64,000 bases of DNA from Streptomyces sp. NBC_01498 (GTDB lineage Bacteria; Actinomycetota; Actinomycetes; Streptomycetales; Streptomycetaceae), in the NCBI RefSeq assembly GCF_036327775.1, contig NZ_CP109598.1, positions 1,736,001 to 1,800,000 of the forward strand, read 5' to 3'. The notes below the pieces were generated by a model. That model was not told the DNA's origin. It ran no database searches and was given only the letters and a program-made list of their open reading frames with translations. Each line of letters begins with the position of its first letter. Positions within the stretch are counted from its first letter, which is position 1. A program made the position numbers and the translations under genes. Below, piece by piece: positions 27,131 through 37,124 of the stretch.

Positions 27131-28555
27131 TCAGCCCATGGCCTCCAGCGTCTTGCCCTTGGTCTCGGGCACCCACTTGAGGATGAAGAAGATCGACACC
27201 AGGGCGAAGGCGGAGTAGATCACGTACGCCCCCGAGAGATCCCAGTCCGACAGGGTCGGGAACGAGACGGTGACCGCCCAGTTCGCGATCCACTGCGCCG
27301 ACGCGGCGACACCCAGCGCGGCGGCCCGGATCCTGCCCGGGAACATCTCGCCGAGCAGCACCCAGACGACCACGCCCCACGACAGCGCGAAGAACAGTAC
27401 GAAGAAGTGGGCGGCGAGGAGCGCCACGGTGCCCTGGGTGCCCGGGATGGAGATGTCGGTGCCGCTGCCGCTCTTGTACGAGAACGCCCACGCGGCCAGG
27501 GCCAGCGACACCGTCATGCCCACCGAGCCGATCAGCAGCAGTGGACGGCGCCCGATCCGGTCGACGAAGGCCATGGCGACGACGGTGCCGATGACGTTCA
27601 CGATCGAGGTGGTGAACGAGTAGAAGAACGAGCTGGTGGGGTCGATCCCGACGGACTGCCACAGCGACGCGCTGTAGTAGAAGATCACGTTGATGCCGAC
27701 GAGCTGCTGGAGCGCGGAGAGACCGATCCCGATCCAGACGACCGGCAGGAAGCCCACCCTGCCGAGCAGGTCCTTGAATGTCGGCTTGTGCTCCTTGTGG
27801 AGGTTGCGTTCGATCTCCCGCACCCGCGCGTCCAGGTCGACGCCCGTGTCCTCGACCTCGGCGAGCACGTCCCTGGCCGCGCGGTTCCTGCCGACGGAGA
27901 TCAGGTAGCGGGGCGACTCGGGGATCGCGAAGGAGAGCGCGCCGTAGAGGATCGCGGGGACGACCATGACGCCGAGCATCCACTGCCAGGCCTCCAGGCC
28001 GCCGATGGTGCCGCGCTGGTCGCCGTCGGCGATGTTGAGGATGCCGTAGTTCACCAGCTGCGAGACGGCGATGCCGAGGACGATCGCGGCCTGCTGGAAC
28101 GAGGTGAGCCGGCCCCGGTACGCGGGCGGCGACACCTCCGCGATGTACGCGGGGCCGATGACGGAGGCCATGCCGATGGCGAATCCGCCGATGACCCGCC
28201 ACATGGCCAGGTCCCAGAGCGCGAACGGCAGTGCCGAGCCGACGGCGCTGACGGTGAACAGCGCGGACGAGATGCGCATGCAGCGGATACGGCCGATCCG
28301 GTCGGCGATCCGGCCGGCCGTCGCGGCGCCGATGGCCGAGCCGATCAGCGCGGCGGCGATCACCTGGGCCAGCGCGCCGGAGCCGATGTCGAAGCGCTGT
28401 CTGATGGCCTGGACGGCGCCGTTGATGACGGAACTGTCGTAGCCGAAGAGGAAGCCGCCCATGGCGGCAGCGGCGGTGATGAAGACGACATGGCCGAGGT
28501 GCTCCGGGCGGGCCGGTGGCCGCCCGGACCGCGGCGACTGCGCTGTGCTCGTCAC
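27131..28555 (-). CDS. MFS sugar porter (sugar/proton symporter)
   Basis: 474 residues, twelve TM segments of the sugar-porter family: GGFLFGYDSSVINGAV at TM1, GRIADRIGRIR, the PESPRYLISVGR motif after TM6, QQLVGINVIFYYSASLW in TM7, VDRIGRRPLLL, and C-terminal PETKGKTLEAMG. The start GTG 28555 has AGGAG five bases upstream; the longer frame to 28621 is not supported. Likely glucose or xylose type but the sugar cannot be fixed from sequence. Between ftsY and smc. Confidence 0.93.
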   Translation of the reverse strand: MTSTAQSPRSGRPPARPEHLGHVVFITAAAAMGGFLFGYDSSVINGAVQAIRQRFDIGSGALAQVIAAALIGSAIGAATAGRIADRIGRIRCMRISSALFTVSAVGSALPFALWDLAMWRVIGGFAIGMASVIGPAYIAEVSPPAYRGRLTSFQQAAIVLGIAVSQLVNYGILNIADGDQRGTIGGLEAWQWMLGVMVVPAILYGALSFAIPESPRYLISVGRNRAARDVLAEVEDTGVDLDARVREIERNLHKEHKPTFKDLLGRVGFLPVVWIGIGLSALQQLVGINVIFYYSASLWQSVGIDPTSSFFYSFTTSIVNVIGTVVAMAFVDRIGRRPLLLIGSVGMTVSLALAAWAFSYKSGSGTDISIPGTQGTVALLAAHFFVLFFALSWGVVVWVLLGEMFPGRIRAAALGVAASAQWIANWAVTVSFPTLSDWDLSGAYVIYSAFALVSIFFILKWVPETKGKTLEAMG

Positions 28556-28715
28556 ATGGGCTCCTGTGGGCCGCCCGGAACGGGGCACCGGGCAGGGGGA
28601 AAAGCCCTTCCAGTGGGGCACAGCTCCCCGGCGCGCACCACCCGACCGTGGCCGGTCGGCGGAGCGGGTGACCGGGGCGCCGTCCCGGTGCGTAGCCGGC
28701 GGTCCGGCGGGGCGG

Positions 28716-31700
28716 TCAGCGCAGGCGCTGGCTGATCACCTTGGAGACGCCGTCGCCCTGCATCGAGACGCCGTACAGCGCGTCGGCGACCTCCATCGTG
28801 CGTTTCTGATGCGTGATCACGATCAGCTGGGAGCTCTCCTGGAGCTCCTGCATGATGCGGATCAGCCGCTGGAGGTTGGTGTCGTCCAGCGCGGCCTCGA
28901 CCTCGTCCATCACGTAGAAGGGGCTCGGCCGCGCCTTGAAGATCGACACCAGCAGCGCGACGGCGGTCAAGGACCGCTCGCCGCCCGACAGCAGGGACAG
29001 CCGCTTGACCTTCTTGCCGGGCGGCCGGGCCTCGACGTCCACCCCGCTGGTGAGCATGTTGTCGGGGTCGGTGAGGACGAGGCGGCCCTCACCGCCGGGG
29101 AAGAGCCGTGAGAAGACGCCCTCGAACTGAAGTGCCGTGTCGCGGTACGCCTCCGTGAAAACCTGCTCGACCCGTTCGTCGACCTCCTTGATGACCTGGA
29201 GCAGGTCGGTGCGGGTCTTCTTCAGGTCCTCCAGCTGTTCCGAGAGGAAGTTGTGCCGCTCCTCCAGCGCGGCGAACTCCTCCAGGGCGAGCGGATTCAC
29301 CTTTCCGAGTTGCTGGTACGCCCGTTCGGCCGACCGCAGGCGCTTCTCCTGCTCGCCCCGTACGTAGGGCCGGGGCTGGTTGCGCGGGTGCTCGGGGTCC
29401 TCCGGGAGTTCCTCGCCCTCGGCGGGCAGGGAGGGCGGTACGAGCTCGTCGGGGCCGTACTCGGCGATCAGGCCGGCCGGCTCGACGCCGAGCTCCTCCA
29501 GGGCCTTGGCCTCCAGCTGCTCGATCCGCATGCGTTTCTCGGCGCCCAGGACCTCGCCCCGGTGCACCGAGTCGGTGAGCTTGTCGAGTTCGCCCTTGAG
29601 GTCCCTGCCCCGGTTCCGCTCCGCGACGAGTTCCCGTTCGCGTCCGGCCTTCGCCGACTCGGCGGCGGCGCGCTCCCGGTCGGTGCGGACGACCGACACC
29701 TCGACGTGTGCGAGGAGTTGCCGGGCACCGGAGGCGACGGCCCCGGCGACGGCCGCCTCGTGGCGCAGCCGGGCGCGGCGCTGCTCCGCGCGGGCCCGTG
29801 CCTCGCGCTCGGCGCGGGCGCCCCGGTCGAGCGAGTCCGCGCGGCCCGCGAGGCCCTTGACGCGCTCCTCGTGGGTACGGACCTGGAGGCGCGCCTCCAT
29901 CTCGGTCTGACGGGCGTTGGCCCCGTCGGCGGCGAGCCGGTCCCGTACGGAGGTGTCCGGCTCCTCCTCGGCGGGGGCCTCCTCGGCGACGAGCAGGCGC
30001 TCCGCCAGCTCCTCGGCCTCCTCGGTCGCCCGGTCCAGCGCGTCCTGGGCCTTATCGGCGGCGGCAGCGGTGCGTTCGGCCTCGCCCGCGGCGCCCCGGG
30101 CCTGGCCGGCGAGCCGCCCCAGGCGGCCGGAGACGGCGGACTTCTCCCGGTCCGCGGCCCGCCGCCGTTCCCCCAACTCCTCCACCAGTGTCGCGTGTTC
30201 GGCGCGGCGAGCGGTGGCCAGGCGCTGGGCCTCGGCCAGGTGGTCGCACCGTACGGCGAGTTCGGCCAGTTCGGTGGCGGCCTCGTCGACCGACGCCTGT
30301 ACCTCCAGCAGGCTGGGCGCCCCGGCGGAGCCCCCGTGCGCGAAATGCGCGCCGAGGAGATCGCCCTCCGCCGTCACGGCGGTCAGCCCGGGGTGCGCGA
30401 CGACCAGTTCCTCGGCCTCCTCCAGGGTGCCGACGACGACCATGTCGCGGACGAGGCTCCGTACGGCGCCCACGAGCGCGTCGGGGCCCCGCACCAGGTC
30501 CATGACGAGGGGGACGGCCAGGTCGGTGGCGGTGGTCGCGTGCACGGGGCGGGCGGGGTCGCCGGCCGCGACGGCGGGGACGTCGCGCGCCCCGTCGGCC
30601 TGGCCGGGGACGGCGCCGTACGGAGCGCGTCCCCCGCTCCCGTCGCCGTCCGTCCCCGGGGACGGGGCGGCCTGGTCGGCCCCGCCCTGTCCGGGCACGC
30701 CCGGCGCCGTGACGGAGCGCCCCGTCGGGGCCACGGCGGCCGGGGCCCCGTCTCCGGGGACGTACGACGGCGGTGCCTGTCCCGGTACGCCGGCCGGCCG
30801 CGCCGACCGGTCGCCGCCCAGCAGCAGGGAGGCCCGCCCCGCGTCGTCCTTGCGCAGCAGCCGGATCGCCTCCGCCGCCGTCCCCACGTCGGTCACCGCG
30901 ATCGCGTCGGCCGCCGCGCCGAGCGCCGCCGCCACCGTGATCTCGAAGCCCGGCGTGACGGTGAGCAGTTCGGCGGCGGGACCCAGCAGACCGGAGAGAC
31001 GGTCCCGTGCGCCCAGCAGCGCGCCGGTGCCGTCCTTGCGGCGCAGCCCGAGGGCGAGCGCGTCGTGGCGGGCGGAGACGGCGGCGCGTTCCCGCTCGGC
31101 GGCCGTGGCCGCCTCGCGTGCGGCGGACAGCGCGCCCTCCGCGTCCGCCAGGGTCCGCTTGGCCTCGTCGTGCCGCTCCCCCAGTTCCCGGTCGTCGGCG
31201 TCCAGACCGTCGACCTCGGCCTTGAGCTGTTCGTACTCCTCCTGGGCGGCGACGGCCCGCTGCCGCGCCCCGTCGCGGGCCTCAGCGAGCCGGCCGATCT
31301 CCGCCCGCGCCGAGGCGGCGCGGCTCCGGGCGGCGTTCACCTGCCCGTGCAGCCGGGCCAGTCCCTCGCGCCGGTCGGCGATGGCGCGTGCCACGTCCTT
31401 GAGACGCCGCTCCTCCGCCGCCAGGTCACGCTCCAGGTCCGAGCGGTGCGCGACGGTGTCCTCCAGGGCGTGCTCCGCCGCTTCGAGCGCGGCCTCCAGC
31501 TCCGCCTCCTGCTCCCGGATCCGGGCAGCCTCTCGCTCCATGTCCTCGGGATCCCGCCCGCGCCGTTCGTCCTCCTGCGGGGCGGTGGCGCTCTTGACCC
31601 GGGCGTCGGCCAGCGAGATCGTGCCCCGTACCCGCTCGGCCAGCTGGGAGAGCTCGTACCAGGTCTGCTGCGCGCGCCCCAGCCTCGGCGCGAGGCGCCG

Positions 31701-32528
31701 TACCTCGTCCTCCAGCTCCGCCTCACGTGCCAGTGCGTCCTTGAGGCGCAGTTCCGCCTCCTCCTTGCGCTGTTTGAGCGCCGCCTCGTCGGCGATCTCC
31801 GTACGGAGGGCGTCGCGCAGCTTCACGAGATCGTCGGCGAGCAGGCGCAGCCGGGCGTCACGCAGGTCCGCCTGGATGACCGCGGCGCGCCGTGCCACCG
31901 CGGCCTGTCGCCCCAACGGCTTGAGCTGTCGCCGCAGTTCGTCGGTGAGGTCCTGTACGCGTGCGAGGTTGGCCCGCATCGCGTCCAGTTTCCGCAGCGC
32001 CTTCTCCTTGCGCTTGCGGTGCTTCAGAACACCCGCGGCCTCCTCGATGAAAGCCCTGCGACCCATGGGGTCGGCGTGCAGGACGGAATCGAGTTGTCCC
32101 TGGCCGACGATGACGTGCATCTCGCGGCCGATACCGGAGTCGGAAAGGAGTTCCTGGATGTCGAGCAGCCGACAGGTGTCCCCGTTGAGCTGGTATTCGC
32201 TTCCGCCGTTGCGGAACATGATCCGCGTAATGGTGACTTCGGCGTAGTCGATGGGCAGAGCGCCGTCGGAATTGTCGATCGTCAGGGAGACTTCGGCGCG
32301 TCCGAGCGGTGGCCGCCCGGTCGTCCCGGCGAAGATCACGTCCTCCATCTTGCCGCCGCGCAGTGACTTGGCCCCCTGCTCCCCCATGACCCAGGAAAGC
32401 GCGTCCACGACATTGGACTTGCCCGATCCGTTGGGACCCACGACGCACGTGATGCCGGGTTCGAACCGCAGCGTGGTGGCGGAGGCGAAGGATTTGAACC
32501 CGCGCAGGGTCATGGCCTTGAGGTGCAC
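28716..32528 (-). CDS. smc: Chromosome segregation protein SMC
   Basis: 1270 residues: Walker A GPNGSGKSN (about 30-38), coiled coil to about 500, hinge (about 505-720), second coiled coil, then the ABC signature LLSGGERSLTAVALL and Walker B FYVMDEVEAALDD. It compacts and segregates chromosomes with ScpAB. Odd: about 88 residues (574-661, DNA 30545-30809) inside the hinge are Pro/Gly/Ala-rich with repeated VPGQ and no predicted structure. I chose GTG 32528 (VHLKAMTLRGFKSFAS); GTG 32552 would add eight residues. A terminator separates it from the small gene upstream. Confidence 0.96.
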   Translation of the reverse strand: MHLKAMTLRGFKSFASATTLRFEPGITCVVGPNGSGKSNVVDALSWVMGEQGAKSLRGGKMEDVIFAGTTGRPPLGRAEVSLTIDNSDGALPIDYAEVTITRIMFRNGGSEYQLNGDTCRLLDIQELLSDSGIGREMHVIVGQGQLDSVLHADPMGRRAFIEEAAGVLKHRKRKEKALRKLDAMRANLARVQDLTDELRRQLKPLGRQAAVARRAAVIQADLRDARLRLLADDLVKLRDALRTEIADEAALKQRKEEAELRLKDALAREAELEDEVRRLAPRLGRAQQTWYELSQLAERVRGTISLADARVKSATAPQEDERRGRDPEDMEREAARIREQEAELEAALEAAEHALEDTVAHRSDLERDLAAEERRLKDVARAIADRREGLARLHGQVNAARSRAASARAEIGRLAEARDGARQRAVAAQEEYEQLKAEVDGLDADDRELGERHDEAKRTLADAEGALSAAREAATAAERERAAVSARHDALALGLRRKDGTGALLGARDRLSGLLGPAAELLTVTPGFEITVAAALGAAADAIAVTDVGTAAEAIRLLRKDDAGRASLLLGGDRSARPAGVPGQAPPSYVPGDGAPAAVAPTGRSVTAPGVPGQGGADQAAPSPGTDGDGSGGRAPYGAVPGQADGARDVPAVAAGDPARPVHATTATDLAVPLVMDLVRGPDALVGAVRSLVRDMVVVGTLEEAEELVVAHPGLTAVTAEGDLLGAHFAHGGSAGAPSLLEVQASVDEAATELAELAVRCDHLAEAQRLATARRAEHATLVEELGERRRAADREKSAVSGRLGRLAGQARGAAGEAERTAAAADKAQDALDRATEEAEELAERLLVAEEAPAEEEPDTSVRDRLAADGANARQTEMEARLQVRTHEERVKGLAGRADSLDRGARAEREARARAEQRRARLRHEAAVAGAVASGARQLLAHVEVSVVRTDRERAAAESAKAGRERELVAERNRGRDLKGELDKLTDSVHRGEVLGAEKRMRIEQLEAKALEELGVEPAGLIAEYGPDELVPPSLPAEGEELPEDPEHPRNQPRPYVRGEQEKRLRSAERAYQQLGKVNPLALEEFAALEERHNFLSEQLEDLKKTRTDLLQVIKEVDERVEQVFTEAYRDTALQFEGVFSRLFPGGEGRLVLTDPDNMLTSGVDVEARPPGKKVKRLSLLSGGERSLTAVALLVSIFKARPSPFYVMDEVEAALDDTNLQRLIRIMQELQESSQLIVITHQKRTMEVADALYGVSMQGDGVSKVISQRLR

Positions 32529-32634
32529 GCCGCCGGACTCTACCGTCCTCACATCTCCCTACGGCGTTTCACCGCTGAATGAGCAGGGCACATCAGACGA
32601 GAGAAGAACGGGTGACAGGGCGGGGGAAAGAAAG

Positions 32635-32656
32635 AAGGGACGCCGAAGCGTCCCTT
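32635..32656 (-). terminator. Intrinsic terminator upstream of smc
   Basis: Perfect 9-bp stem AAGGGACGC with a CGAA loop, followed on the minus strand by a pyrimidine run (CTTTCTTTCC). Ends the transcript of the 72-residue gene before smc. Confidence 0.85.
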
Positions 32657-32705
32657 GCATGTTCTTGCGGGAGTGTTTCTCACCTGACCCCGACGGGGGC
32701 TGCTG

Positions 32706-32924
32706 TCAGGTGAGCGCGGGCTCCGCACGGGGTACGTCGAGGTCGATGCCGTCGAACGGCGAATCGCCCTGGTGCTGTGCGGCGGCAGCGCTCAGCGTGT
32801 CGTTCTCGGACTGGATCCGTACGAGCTCGGATTCGAGGTCCTGGACACGCTGCTGAAGCCGTCGCATCTCGGCGAGGAGTCGCGGGTCAGAACCGCCGAC
32901 GTAACCGAGAAGCGCCTTTGCCAT
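32706..32924 (-). CDS. Small conserved coiled-coil protein
   Basis: 72 residues starting MAKALLGYVGGSDPRLLAEM; residues 15-50 (RLLAEMRRLQQRVQDLESELVRIQSENDTL) form a heptad coiled coil and the C-terminus is acidic. I do not recognise a function. The short conserved head followed by a coil suggests a membrane- or partner-associated scaffold. The ATG at 32924 is preferred to the longer frame to 33035. Upstream of smc with its own terminator, so probably monocistronic. Confidence 0.8.
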   Translation of the reverse strand: MAKALLGYVGGSDPRLLAEMRRLQQRVQDLESELVRIQSENDTLSAAAAQHQGDSPFDGIDLDVPRAEPALT

Positions 32925-33390
32925 GATGGATGGGCCTCCACACTGAGTGACCGACCGAAGCGGTGTGGGTCTGAGGGATTTCCGCACCCGCACTGCCTGG
33001 CAGAGGTTGTTCCGCACTGTGATTCTTACTGCCAAACAGCCAAGGTGCGCGGGGCTTCCAGAGTCTCACCAAAAAGTTTGACGGTCAACACGATCACAGC
33101 CCGTCATCACCGGATGGCCCAGGGGCGCCTGTCCGCGTGCGGTGGGACGGCGTCTCTCCTGCGGCCCCGGAAGGGCGTGGAGATCGTTGTTAACGCGGCA
33201 GCTTGGCATGGGCGGCCGTTCTTGGCAACCATCGGCGAATTCCTGCCCGGTGCACATTCATGAGGCATACGGGCAGGCCGGACGGCCTTTCGCGGAGATA
33301 TCGAATCGGCGCGTCCGGCCCGTTCAAGATCGACGCCGAATGATCGCGAGCGTTCGGGTCATGTCCGGGCGGATCTCCGGCCCGGAGCGG
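32925..33390. other. Gene-free spacer between the small coil gene and acyP
   Basis: 466 bp. Contains a perfect palindrome TTGACGGTCAA at 33078-33088, in an AT-richer patch (33068-33100). On the minus strand TTGACC there could be a -35 for the small gene, but it lies 150 bp away. I find no coding frame with Streptomyces codon bias. Confidence 0.5.
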
Positions 33391-33672
33391 TCAGCGGATG
33401 GCGAAGGTGTCGTATCCGCCGCGTGGTGTGCCCCAGATCTCAGTGACTCCGTCGACCCGTCCGGGCGTGTCGTCGGAGCGCAGCCACTCCAGCAAACGGT
33501 GGCAATTATCACGTGGCCCCTCGGCGACGATCTGCACCCGGCCGTCGTCCAGATTCAGGGCGAAGCCCGCCAGGCTCCCGATCTCCAGAGCGTTTGCCCT
33601 GGTGAACCAGCGGAAGCCGACTCCCTGAACACGACCGCGTACCCACACGGTGATCCGTGCATCTTCACTCAT
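33391..33672 (-). CDS. acyP: Acylphosphatase
   Basis: 93-residue enzyme hydrolysing acyl phosphates. Catalytic Arg in [13 protein letters not shown] (about 15-27) and Asn in [17 protein letters not shown] are present. Full family length. ATG 33672. Usually located near smc in Streptomyces, as here. Confidence 0.96.
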   Translation of the reverse strand: MSEDARITVWVRGRVQGVGFRWFTRANALEIGSLAGFALNLDDGRVQIVAEGPRDNCHRLLEWLRSDDTPGRVDGVTEIWGTPRGGYDTFAIR

Positions 33673-33838
33673 GCGTGAAAGCTAATGGGCCAATCCCGAC
33701 GTGAGCACGTCGCCCCCACCCCGGTTGGCGTACAGTCCCGTCGAAATGGGCCTCGCCCGAACGGGTGAAGACCACCGTCGTCACGACCGGTGCGGGAGCG
33801 ATCTCCGGCACCTGGGCTCATCGAGGAAGGCACAGCAG

Positions 33839-34774
33839 ATGGGACGCCATAGTCGCTCGGCCGGCGCACCCGCCGCTGAGGACCACGCGGCCGGTGCGGC
33901 AGGTCGGCACCGGGGCAGTGGCCGAAGCCGCAAGAGGGGCATCGTCGCCCCCGTACGCACCGGACTGCTCGGTGCCTCCGCCGCGATGGCGATCGGTGCC
34001 GTGGCCGTGACCTCCGGGCTGCTGCCGGGCGGGGAGCAGTTCACCGTCAGTGGCGGCAACCTGCCGGGCGAACAGGTACGTACGGCGGGCGCACCCGAGC
34101 TGGAGCAGCAGGGCGGGGCGACCGCCGAGCCGACCGACGGTGCCTCCACGGCGCCGACCCGTGAGACCGCGGAACGGCCGGCCCAGCCGCCGAGGACCGC
34201 GCCGGTGACGCCGGACGAGCCGTCCGCGTCCGTGAGCCCGGAGCGGCGGACGACGGCGCCGGAGGGCGAGCCCACGCGCGGCCGGAGCCAGGAGACGACC
34301 ACCAGGCCCTCCACCACCACGCCGACGCCCGAGGAGACCAGGGACCGCGCCACGACGCCGCAGACGCCGCAGGCGCCGCGCCCGTCGCTGTCCGCCCCGT
34401 CCACCGCCGAGGCGGAGGTCCTCGCGCTGGTCAACGAGGAGCGGGCGAAGGTGGGCTGCCGGCCGCTGCGCGCCGACGAGGCGCTGAACGGCCTCGCGGA
34501 GGCGTTCAGCAAGGACATGGCGGAGCGCGGCTTCTTCGACCACACCGACCCGGACGGCGACACCCCCTGGGACCGCGCCGAGCAGGCAGGCGTCACGAAC
34601 CTGGGCGGCGAGAACATCGCCCGGGGCCAGGCCGACGCCCAGGCGGTCATGGCGTCCTGGATGGCCAGCGAGGGCCACCGCGCCAACATCCTGAACTGCG
34701 ACTACACGACCATCGGCATAGGCGCCCACGTCGCCGAGGGCGGCCCCTGGTGGACGCAGGACTTCGGCTTCTAG
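33839..34774 (+). CDS. Exported CAP-domain (SCP/PR1) protein
   Basis: 311 residues: basic N-terminus (1-37) and a hydrophobic segment (about 40-62, LLGASAAMAIGAVAVTSGLLPG) acting as signal peptide or anchor, a Thr/Pro/Glu-rich linker (about 75-185), and a CAP domain (about 190-311) with VLALVNEERAKVGCRPL, FSKDMAERGFFDHTDPDGDTPWDR, GENIARGQ and GHRANILNCDYTTIGIG. The CAP cavity His/Glu residues are intact. Start ATG 33839 with GAGGAAGG upstream. Likely cell-wall associated; activity unknown. Confidence 0.9.
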   Translation: MGRHSRSAGAPAAEDHAAGAAGRHRGSGRSRKRGIVAPVRTGLLGASAAMAIGAVAVTSGLLPGGEQFTVSGGNLPGEQVRTAGAPELEQQGGATAEPTDGASTAPTRETAERPAQPPRTAPVTPDEPSASVSPERRTTAPEGEPTRGRSQETTTRPSTTTPTPEETRDRATTPQTPQAPRPSLSAPSTAEAEVLALVNEERAKVGCRPLRADEALNGLAEAFSKDMAERGFFDHTDPDGDTPWDRAEQAGVTNLGGENIARGQADAQAVMASWMASEGHRANILNCDYTTIGIGAHVAEGGPWWTQDFGF

Positions 34775-34851
34775 CCGCCCCGTAGCGCCCCACGTACCGC
34801 CGGTGTCGGGAGACATCGACCGACGACCCGGCGACCGACGACCCAACGAGG

Positions 34852-34875
34852 CCCGCGACAGCACCGTGTCGCGGG
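34852..34875 (+). terminator. Terminator after the CAP-domain gene
   Basis: Perfect 9-bp stem CCCGCGACA (34852-34860) with complement 34867-34875 and a six-base loop, 78 bp after the stop codon. Confidence 0.7.
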
Positions 34876-34931
34876 TCTCGCGCGTTTCGTGGCCAAGGCC
34901 GCCGGAGGCGACGACACGCGGGGCCGACGCG

Positions 34932-35090
34932 ACGACGCGGAGCCGGCGTTGCGGCGGCGCGGGCGTCGGGTGCTACGGGGCGGGGGCCTGCATCGCGGCG
35001 GCGCAGGTGTCGGGTGCTACGCGACGACGCCGAGCCGACGTTGCGGCGGCGCAGGCATCGGGGTGCGGCGTGGGGGCGGGTTGCGGGCGC
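34932..35090. repeat. Decayed direct repeats between CAP gene and mutM
   Basis: Three related units containing GCGGCGGCGCRGG followed by TGTCGGG/CATCGGG and GTGCTACG (starts near 34932, 34988 and 35021). The first and third also share GACGACGCCGAGCCG-like heads. Non-coding; continues to the 3' end of mutM. Confidence 0.65.
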
Positions 35091-35950
35091 TACGCAGCGG
35101 GGCGGGGCGGGCGCTGGCAGTGCGGGCAGAAGTAGCTGGACCGGTTCATCCAGGGGCGGCGCCGGATGGGGGTGCCGCAGCGGCGGCAGGGCTCGCCCTC
35201 ACGGCCGTAGGCGTCCAGGGAGCGGTCGAAGTAGCCCGATTCGCCGTTCACGTTGACGTAGAGGCTGTCGAAGCTGGTGCCGCCGACGGCGAGCGCGGCG
35301 TCGAGCACGTCCCTTACGTGGCCGAGGAGTTCCACCGAGCGGGGCCGGGGCAGCGTGGCCGTCGGGCGCTCGTAGTGGAGCTTGGCGCGCCACAGCGCCT
35401 CGTCGGCGTAGATGTTGCCGACGCCGCTGATCAGGGACTGGTCGAGCAGCGCGCGCTTGATCGTCGTACGCCGCAGCCGCAGCGCCGTGTGGAACGCGGC
35501 GTCGTCGAACTCCGGGTCGACCGGGTCACGCGCGATGTGGGCGATGACGTCGGGCAACCCGTCGGGGGTGTTCTCGTGGAGCGAGAGACCGCCGAAGGTG
35601 CGCTGGTCGACGAAGCGGAGTTCGGTGCCGAGGTCGTCGGCGAAGCGGATACGGATCCGCAGGTGCTTCTCGTCCGGGGCGGACTCCGGCTGGACGAGCA
35701 GCTGACCGCTCATGCCGAGGTGCCCGAGGATCGAGGCGTCAGTGTCGGCGAGCGGCAGCCAGAGGTACTTGCCCCGGCGGCGGGGGACACCGAGACGGTG
35801 CCCGCTGAGGCGGGCGGCGAAGTCCTCGCCGCCCGCGAGGTGGCGTCGTACGGCGCGCGGGTGCAGCACCTGGGTCTCGGCCACCGTCCGCCCGGCGACC
35901 CAGCGTTCGAGTCCGCGCCGGACGACTTCGACCTCGGGCAGCTCGGGCAC
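35090..35950 (-). CDS. mutM: Formamidopyrimidine-DNA glycosylase
   Basis: Base-excision repair enzyme removing 8-oxoguanine. 286 residues beginning (M)[14 protein letters not shown] with catalytic Pro2 and Glu3, the H2TH region ([20 protein letters not shown]) and a C-terminal zinc finger CRRCGTPI...YFCPHCQ. GTG 35950. Upstream of the repeat-rich spacer; in the usual mutM-rnc-rpmF order on the minus strand. Confidence 0.97.
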   Translation of the reverse strand: MPELPEVEVVRRGLERWVAGRTVAETQVLHPRAVRRHLAGGEDFAARLSGHRLGVPRRRGKYLWLPLADTDASILGHLGMSGQLLVQPESAPDEKHLRIRIRFADDLGTELRFVDQRTFGGLSLHENTPDGLPDVIAHIARDPVDPEFDDAAFHTALRLRRTTIKRALLDQSLISGVGNIYADEALWRAKLHYERPTATLPRPRSVELLGHVRDVLDAALAVGGTSFDSLYVNVNGESGYFDRSLDAYGREGEPCRRCGTPIRRRPWMNRSSYFCPHCQRPPRPAA

Positions 35951-35984
35951 GGTGCTCCTTCAGACAGTCAGCGGCGGGGCGAAT

Positions 35985-36004
35985 CGGATCGGATCGGATC
36001 GGAT
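35985..36004. repeat. CGGAT x4 microsatellite
   Basis: Four perfect CGGAT units in the 291-bp spacer between rnc and mutM, followed by GGAACG. Non-coding; a candidate for length variation between strains. Confidence 0.85.
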
Positions 36005-36241
36005 GGAACGCTCGGCTGGGGATGAGACGGGGCGGGACGGTCGGCCTCGGGCTCAATTGGCCGAACACGGGGCGGGAGTTGGGGACGTGAAACGGACGAG
36101 GGCCGGCGGACGCGCACAGCCACGGGCACGGGCACGGTCCCGGACCCGGCGCGGAGCCGCCGGACGGCGCGGTCACGAGTCGCGCCCCTCGTGCCGTATC
36201 GACACAAGGGGCGCACCGTGAAGGGAACCGAACAGCTCGGC

Positions 36242-37105
36242 TCAGGACGTGGTCGCGTCCGCGGATTCCGACGCCGACAGCGCCGGGGCCTCGGCCGCGT
36301 CTTCTCTGCCGGCGGCATCGCCACCGTCGGCCGCGGCTCCCGCCTCGACGGCGGTCTTCGCCGCCGCCGCGCGCTCGTCCGCGTCCGCGCGGATGGACCG
36401 CCACGCGGTCTCCGCCGCCTGCTGTTCCGCTTCCTTCTTGCTGCGGCCGGTGCCGGTGCCGTACGAGACACCACCGACGCGGGCGGCAGCGGTGAAGGTC
36501 TTCTCGTGGTCCGGGCCGGTCTCCGTGACGAGATACTCGGGGACGCCGAGACTCTCCGCCGCGGTCAGTTCCTGAAGACTGGTCTTCCAGTCCAGGCCGG
36601 CACCGAGGTTGGAGGACTTCTCGATGAGCGGGTCGAAGAGCCGGTGAACCAGCTCGGACGCCGCGTCGAGGCCCTGATCGAGATAGACCGCGCCGATCAC
36701 CGCTTCCAGGGTGTCGGCGAGGATGGACGCCTTGTCCCGCCCTCCCGTGCCCTCTTCACCACGGCCGAGCCGGATGAAGGAGCCGAGTTCGAGGCCGCGC
36801 CCCACTTGCGCCAGTGCACGCGAATTGACCACCGCGGCCCGCAACTTGGCCAGTTGGCCCTCGGGCAGGTCCGGGTGGATGCGGTACAGCGTGTCGGTGA
36901 CCACCAGCCCGAGCACCGAATCCCCGAGGAATTCGAGCCGTTCGTTGGTGGGCAGCCCGCCGTTCTCGTACGCGAACGAGCGATGGGTCAGCGCACGCAC
37001 CAGAAGGGCGGACTCCAGCTGATAGCCGAGCCGCCCTTCCAGAAGCGTGTGGGACGAGGCCGTGCTGACATTGTCTGCCTTCTTGGCGCTGGACAGTTCA
37101 GACAT
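36242..37105 (-). CDS. rnc: Ribonuclease III
   Basis: dsRNA endonuclease; in Streptomyces the homologue AbsB regulates antibiotic genes. 287 residues: signature [31 protein letters not shown] with catalytic Asp/Glu, then dsRNA-binding domain (DWKTSLQEL ... [20 protein letters not shown]) and an Ala/Asp-rich tail of about 45 residues. ATG 37105 ([12 protein letters not shown]) with GAGAGG upstream. Follows rpmF by 19 bp. Confidence 0.97.
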   Translation of the reverse strand: MSELSSAKKADNVSTASSHTLLEGRLGYQLESALLVRALTHRSFAYENGGLPTNERLEFLGDSVLGLVVTDTLYRIHPDLPEGQLAKLRAAVVNSRALAQVGRGLELGSFIRLGRGEEGTGGRDKASILADTLEAVIGAVYLDQGLDAASELVHRLFDPLIEKSSNLGAGLDWKTSLQELTAAESLGVPEYLVTETGPDHEKTFTAAARVGGVSYGTGTGRSKKEAEQQAAETAWRSIRADADERAAAAKTAVEAGAAADGGDAAGREDAAEAPALSASESADATTS

Positions 37106-37124
37106 CGAGCCTCTCACCAGCCGC

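Noticed and set aside
24926..28735. 1269-codon plus-strand open frame over ftsY and the sugar transporter
   Set aside because: Spans spacers and two good genes in antisense; no start signal or family features.
29253..32366. 1037-codon plus-strand open frame opposite smc
   Set aside because: Runs entirely antisense to a clear smc gene; its composition is a mirror of SMC codon bias with no domain, as expected in very GC-rich DNA.
33066..33257. Short minus-strand frame near 33.1-33.3 kb
   Set aside because: Third-position GC is low for this genome and there is no ribosome site or recognisable content.
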